From: Macrocystis pyrifera
Lineage: Eukaryota; Sar; Phaeophyceae; Laminariales; Laminariaceae
NCBI GenBank assembly: GCA_031763025.1
Contig: JASSKH010000006.1
Span: forward strand, 11,591,979 to 11,655,978
Reading direction: 5' to 3'
Length of the DNA: 64,000 nt
Shown: positions 63,700 through 64,000 of the stretch, piece after piece
Layout: each line of letters starts with the position of its first letter
How positions within the stretch are numbered: the stretch's first letter is position 1
The notes under the pieces: generated by a model
Databases searched by the model: none
Told to the model about the DNA's origin: nothing
What the model saw: only the letters and a program-made list of their open reading frames with translations
Translations under genes and position numbers: made by a program

Positions 63700-64000
63700 T
63701 GTGACAATGGGAACGCGAAGGTTGAAAGTGTTCCTTCCAAATATTGCTTTTAAGAAACAGTCGAAAATATTCTGGTACCGCCGCTGTGAGAAGGAAAGGG
63801 GAAAAAAATGTTTGATTTTTCTTCATATTTTTTCAAAAAGCTGCAGGCGGCACTGGCTGGTTGTTTTTTCTCGTTGCAAATTGCCAACACGCCGATAAAA
63901 AATCAGCTCCTGCGATGATAGACCTTTGATTTTGACATAGGCTCAGCCCACGGCCAACCCGCTTAATGTCGGGCAAGGCCAACGACTGTCGATGACGGCC
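63700..64000 (+). repeat. Dispersed repeat, copy 2 of 2, cut by window edge
   Basis: See 57895-58215. It runs to the last base of the window. Confidence 0.85.

Noticed and set aside
57895-64000. Pair of direct repeats as LTRs of a retrotransposon
   Set aside because: No gag-pol coding between them, a native gene exon lies inside, and no primer-binding site or TG...CA ends were seen.

Overview
This is a repeat-rich nuclear window from a eukaryote, most probably a photosynthetic stramenopile such as a brown alga or relative. Genes are split into many short exons with GT-AG introns. One gene encodes a predicted plastid protein with a signal peptide ending in an ASAFAP-like VTG|FSVP motif, as in algae with red-derived secondary plastids. 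Another encodes a flagellar radial-spoke-type MORN protein, which implies a flagellated stage. Telomere-like CCCTAA-type minisatellites, G homopolymers and short palindromic transposons fill the introns. The species is not established by the sequence alone.

Three split genes were assembled by eye from reading frame, splice sites and intron phase. (1) Minus strand, 22.3 to 8.5 kb: a GOLD-domain protein with two long low-complexity exons, three small exons carrying the GOLD beta-sandwich, and a terminal exon. Its 5' end was not found. (2) Minus strand, 54.1 to about 28.7 kb: a radial spoke head 10 homolog (RSPH10B)-like protein in 15 exons. It has about nine MORN repeats followed by helical C-terminal blocks, and its introns contain most of the repeats in the window. 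(3) Plus strand from 54.5 kb: a plastid-targeted class I SAM-dependent methyltransferase with four recognisable exons; the 3' part was not found. Genes 2 and 3 are head to head, 413 bp apart. A complete 5S rRNA gene lies in intron 1 of gene 3, on the same strand.

Layout. 1-8.5 kb: 3' flank of the GOLD gene with tandem duplications, GATC-rich and GGGTC satellites, and a decayed copy of the end of the GOLD gene. 8.5-22.3 kb: GOLD gene. 22.3-28.7 kb: mostly non-coding, with a 1.57-kb ATT tract and an unrecognised ORF pair. 28.7-54.1 kb: RSPH10B-like gene. 54.1-59.8 kb: methyltransferase and 5S gene. 59.8-64 kb: MITEs, a dead PIF/Harbinger element and dispersed repeats.

Mobile DNA is dominated by non-autonomous elements: a palindromic MITE family at 16 loci, two further palindromic families, a G-run-headed SINE-like family in two subtypes at about 20 sites, and a composite GATC-rich family. 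Several reading-frame breaks (MORN exon 2, RSPH10B exon 11, methyltransferase exon 4) are either decay or assembly indels and decide whether those genes are intact.
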